This document shows, piece by piece, positions 63,623 through 64,000 of a stretch of DNA of 64,000 bases. Within the stretch, counting starts at the first letter, position 1. Each line of letters opens with the position of its first letter. A program made the translations under genes and the position numbers. The stretch comes from Flavobacteriaceae bacterium. Lineage in GTDB: Bacteria; Bacteroidota; Bacteroidia; Flavobacteriales; Flavobacteriaceae. A model generated the notes under the pieces. That model was not told where the DNA came from. It worked only from the letters and a program-made list of their open reading frames with translations, and did not search any database. The stretch covers positions 110,003-174,002 of the forward strand of contig CANFZM010000003.1 of assembly GCA_947451525.1 (NCBI GenBank), given 5' to 3'.

Positions 63623-64000
63623 ATGAAAAAAACTTACGCTTTATTAGTGCTATTACTTACCGGATTTTTAGGTATAGCTCAAATTACCCAAACCACTTAT
63701 CGTGGTGCATTTGCACCCGCTCCCGCAGCAATGTGGACGGATAACTGGACTAATTTTGACCCACAAAATACAGTTTACCCAGCAACAACTGTTGATGTTA
63801 CAACAAACATTACAACAGATACACACTGGACAGCTTGTAATACTTATTACCTAAGAGGACAAATTTATGTAAAAAACAATGCTACCTTGACTATCGATGC
63901 AGGTGTTGTTATTAAAGGAGATCATACTGCTGTTGGAGCAGGATTGTTTGTAACAAAAGGATCCAAAGTAAACGCAGTAGGAACTGCAACTAGCCCAATT
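63623..64000 (+). CDS. Secreted protein with beta-helix-like repeats (3' truncated by window)
   Basis: The frame opens with ATG at 63623 and stays open to the window end (126 codons). It has a signal peptide (MKKTYALLVLLLTGFLGIAQ), then VTTNITTDTHWTACNTYYL, TLTIDAGVVIKGDHTAVGAG and KVNAVGTATSPI. This pattern of TLTI-x-AG-VVIKG and a later GTATSPI is common in secreted right-handed beta-helix proteins of Bacteroidota, often ending in a T9SS domain. The C-terminus is outside the window, so the sorting signal cannot be checked. Its own promoter and the terminator before it show it is a separate transcript from the TonB receptor. Confidence 0.75.
   Translation, partial: MKKTYALLVLLLTGFLGIAQITQTTYRGAFAPAPAAMWTDNWTNFDPQNTVYPATTVDVTTNITTDTHWTACNTYYLRGQIYVKNNATLTIDAGVVIKGDHTAVGAGLFVTKGSKVNAVGTATSPI

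Overview
The window looks like a chromosomal segment of a Bacteroidota bacterium of the Flavobacterium type. The evidence is AT-rich DNA, promoters with the Bacteroidota -7 box TAnnTTTG, several proteins with type IX secretion (T9SS) C-terminal sorting domains, the gliding genes gldE and gldD, TonB-dependent receptors, and gene neighbourhoods usual for this family (mutY-ssb-gldE-gldD; PPTase-GGGP synthase-PnuC; alpha-2-macroglobulin-pbpC). No rRNA, tRNA, insertion sequence, prophage or CRISPR array was recognised. Most of the window is core genome with small accessory patches.

Layout. 1-7.1 kb: the tail of an unidentified gene, an NAD-dependent epimerase, then two large secreted proteins with delta-60-type beta-propeller repeats and T9SS domains. 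The first of these is split by an in-frame TAG. 7.1-18.9 kb: rpoN, asnS, an MMPL/RND exporter, a CPA2 cation/proton antiporter, a DUF5686 outer-membrane protein, frr and pyrH. 19-24.2 kb: a thioredoxin-fold protein, an outer-membrane beta-barrel, a secreted protein of unknown function, a lipoprotein and ahcY. 24.3-31.3 kb: PPTase, archaeal-type prenylglyceryl-phosphate synthase, PnuC-type transporter, a NadR-like kinase fused to DUF4301, arfB, then a TPP riboswitch driving a TonB-dependent receptor. 31.4-42.6 kb: dxs, a YoeB-type toxin-antitoxin pair, tadA, a giant alpha-2-macroglobulin lipoprotein and penicillin-binding protein 1C.

42.9-56.2 kb: RNase E/G, a 30-aa ribosome-associated protein, HU, mutY, ssb, gldE, gldD, a metal-binding HMA lipoprotein, a DMT exporter, a pair of M16 peptidases, rplU, rpmA and tyrS. 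56.2-64 kb: two tandem paralogues of unknown function, a LuxE-like acyl-protein synthetase, a T9SS cargo protein, a tiny protein that is only signal peptide plus sorting domain, a large TonB-dependent receptor, and the start of a secreted protein cut by the window end.

Themes. (i) Cell-surface export: at least four T9SS cargo genes plus gliding genes and two SusC-like or TonB receptors. (ii) Vitamin salvage: the riboswitch-controlled receptor lies 2.9 kb from a PnuC-family transporter and its kinase. (iii) Intergenic DNA carries short-period repeats (7-mers, 14-mers, 21-mers) and fragments of dispersed mosaic elements; one such repeat has entered the dxs coding sequence. Transcription units are usually closed by clear hairpin terminators, many of them bidirectional between convergent genes. 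I did not find a clearly new multi-gene system. The best leads are the nonsense codon at a conserved Trp, the kinase-DUF4301 fusion near the TPP riboswitch, the cargo-less T9SS protein, and the tandem paralogue pair.
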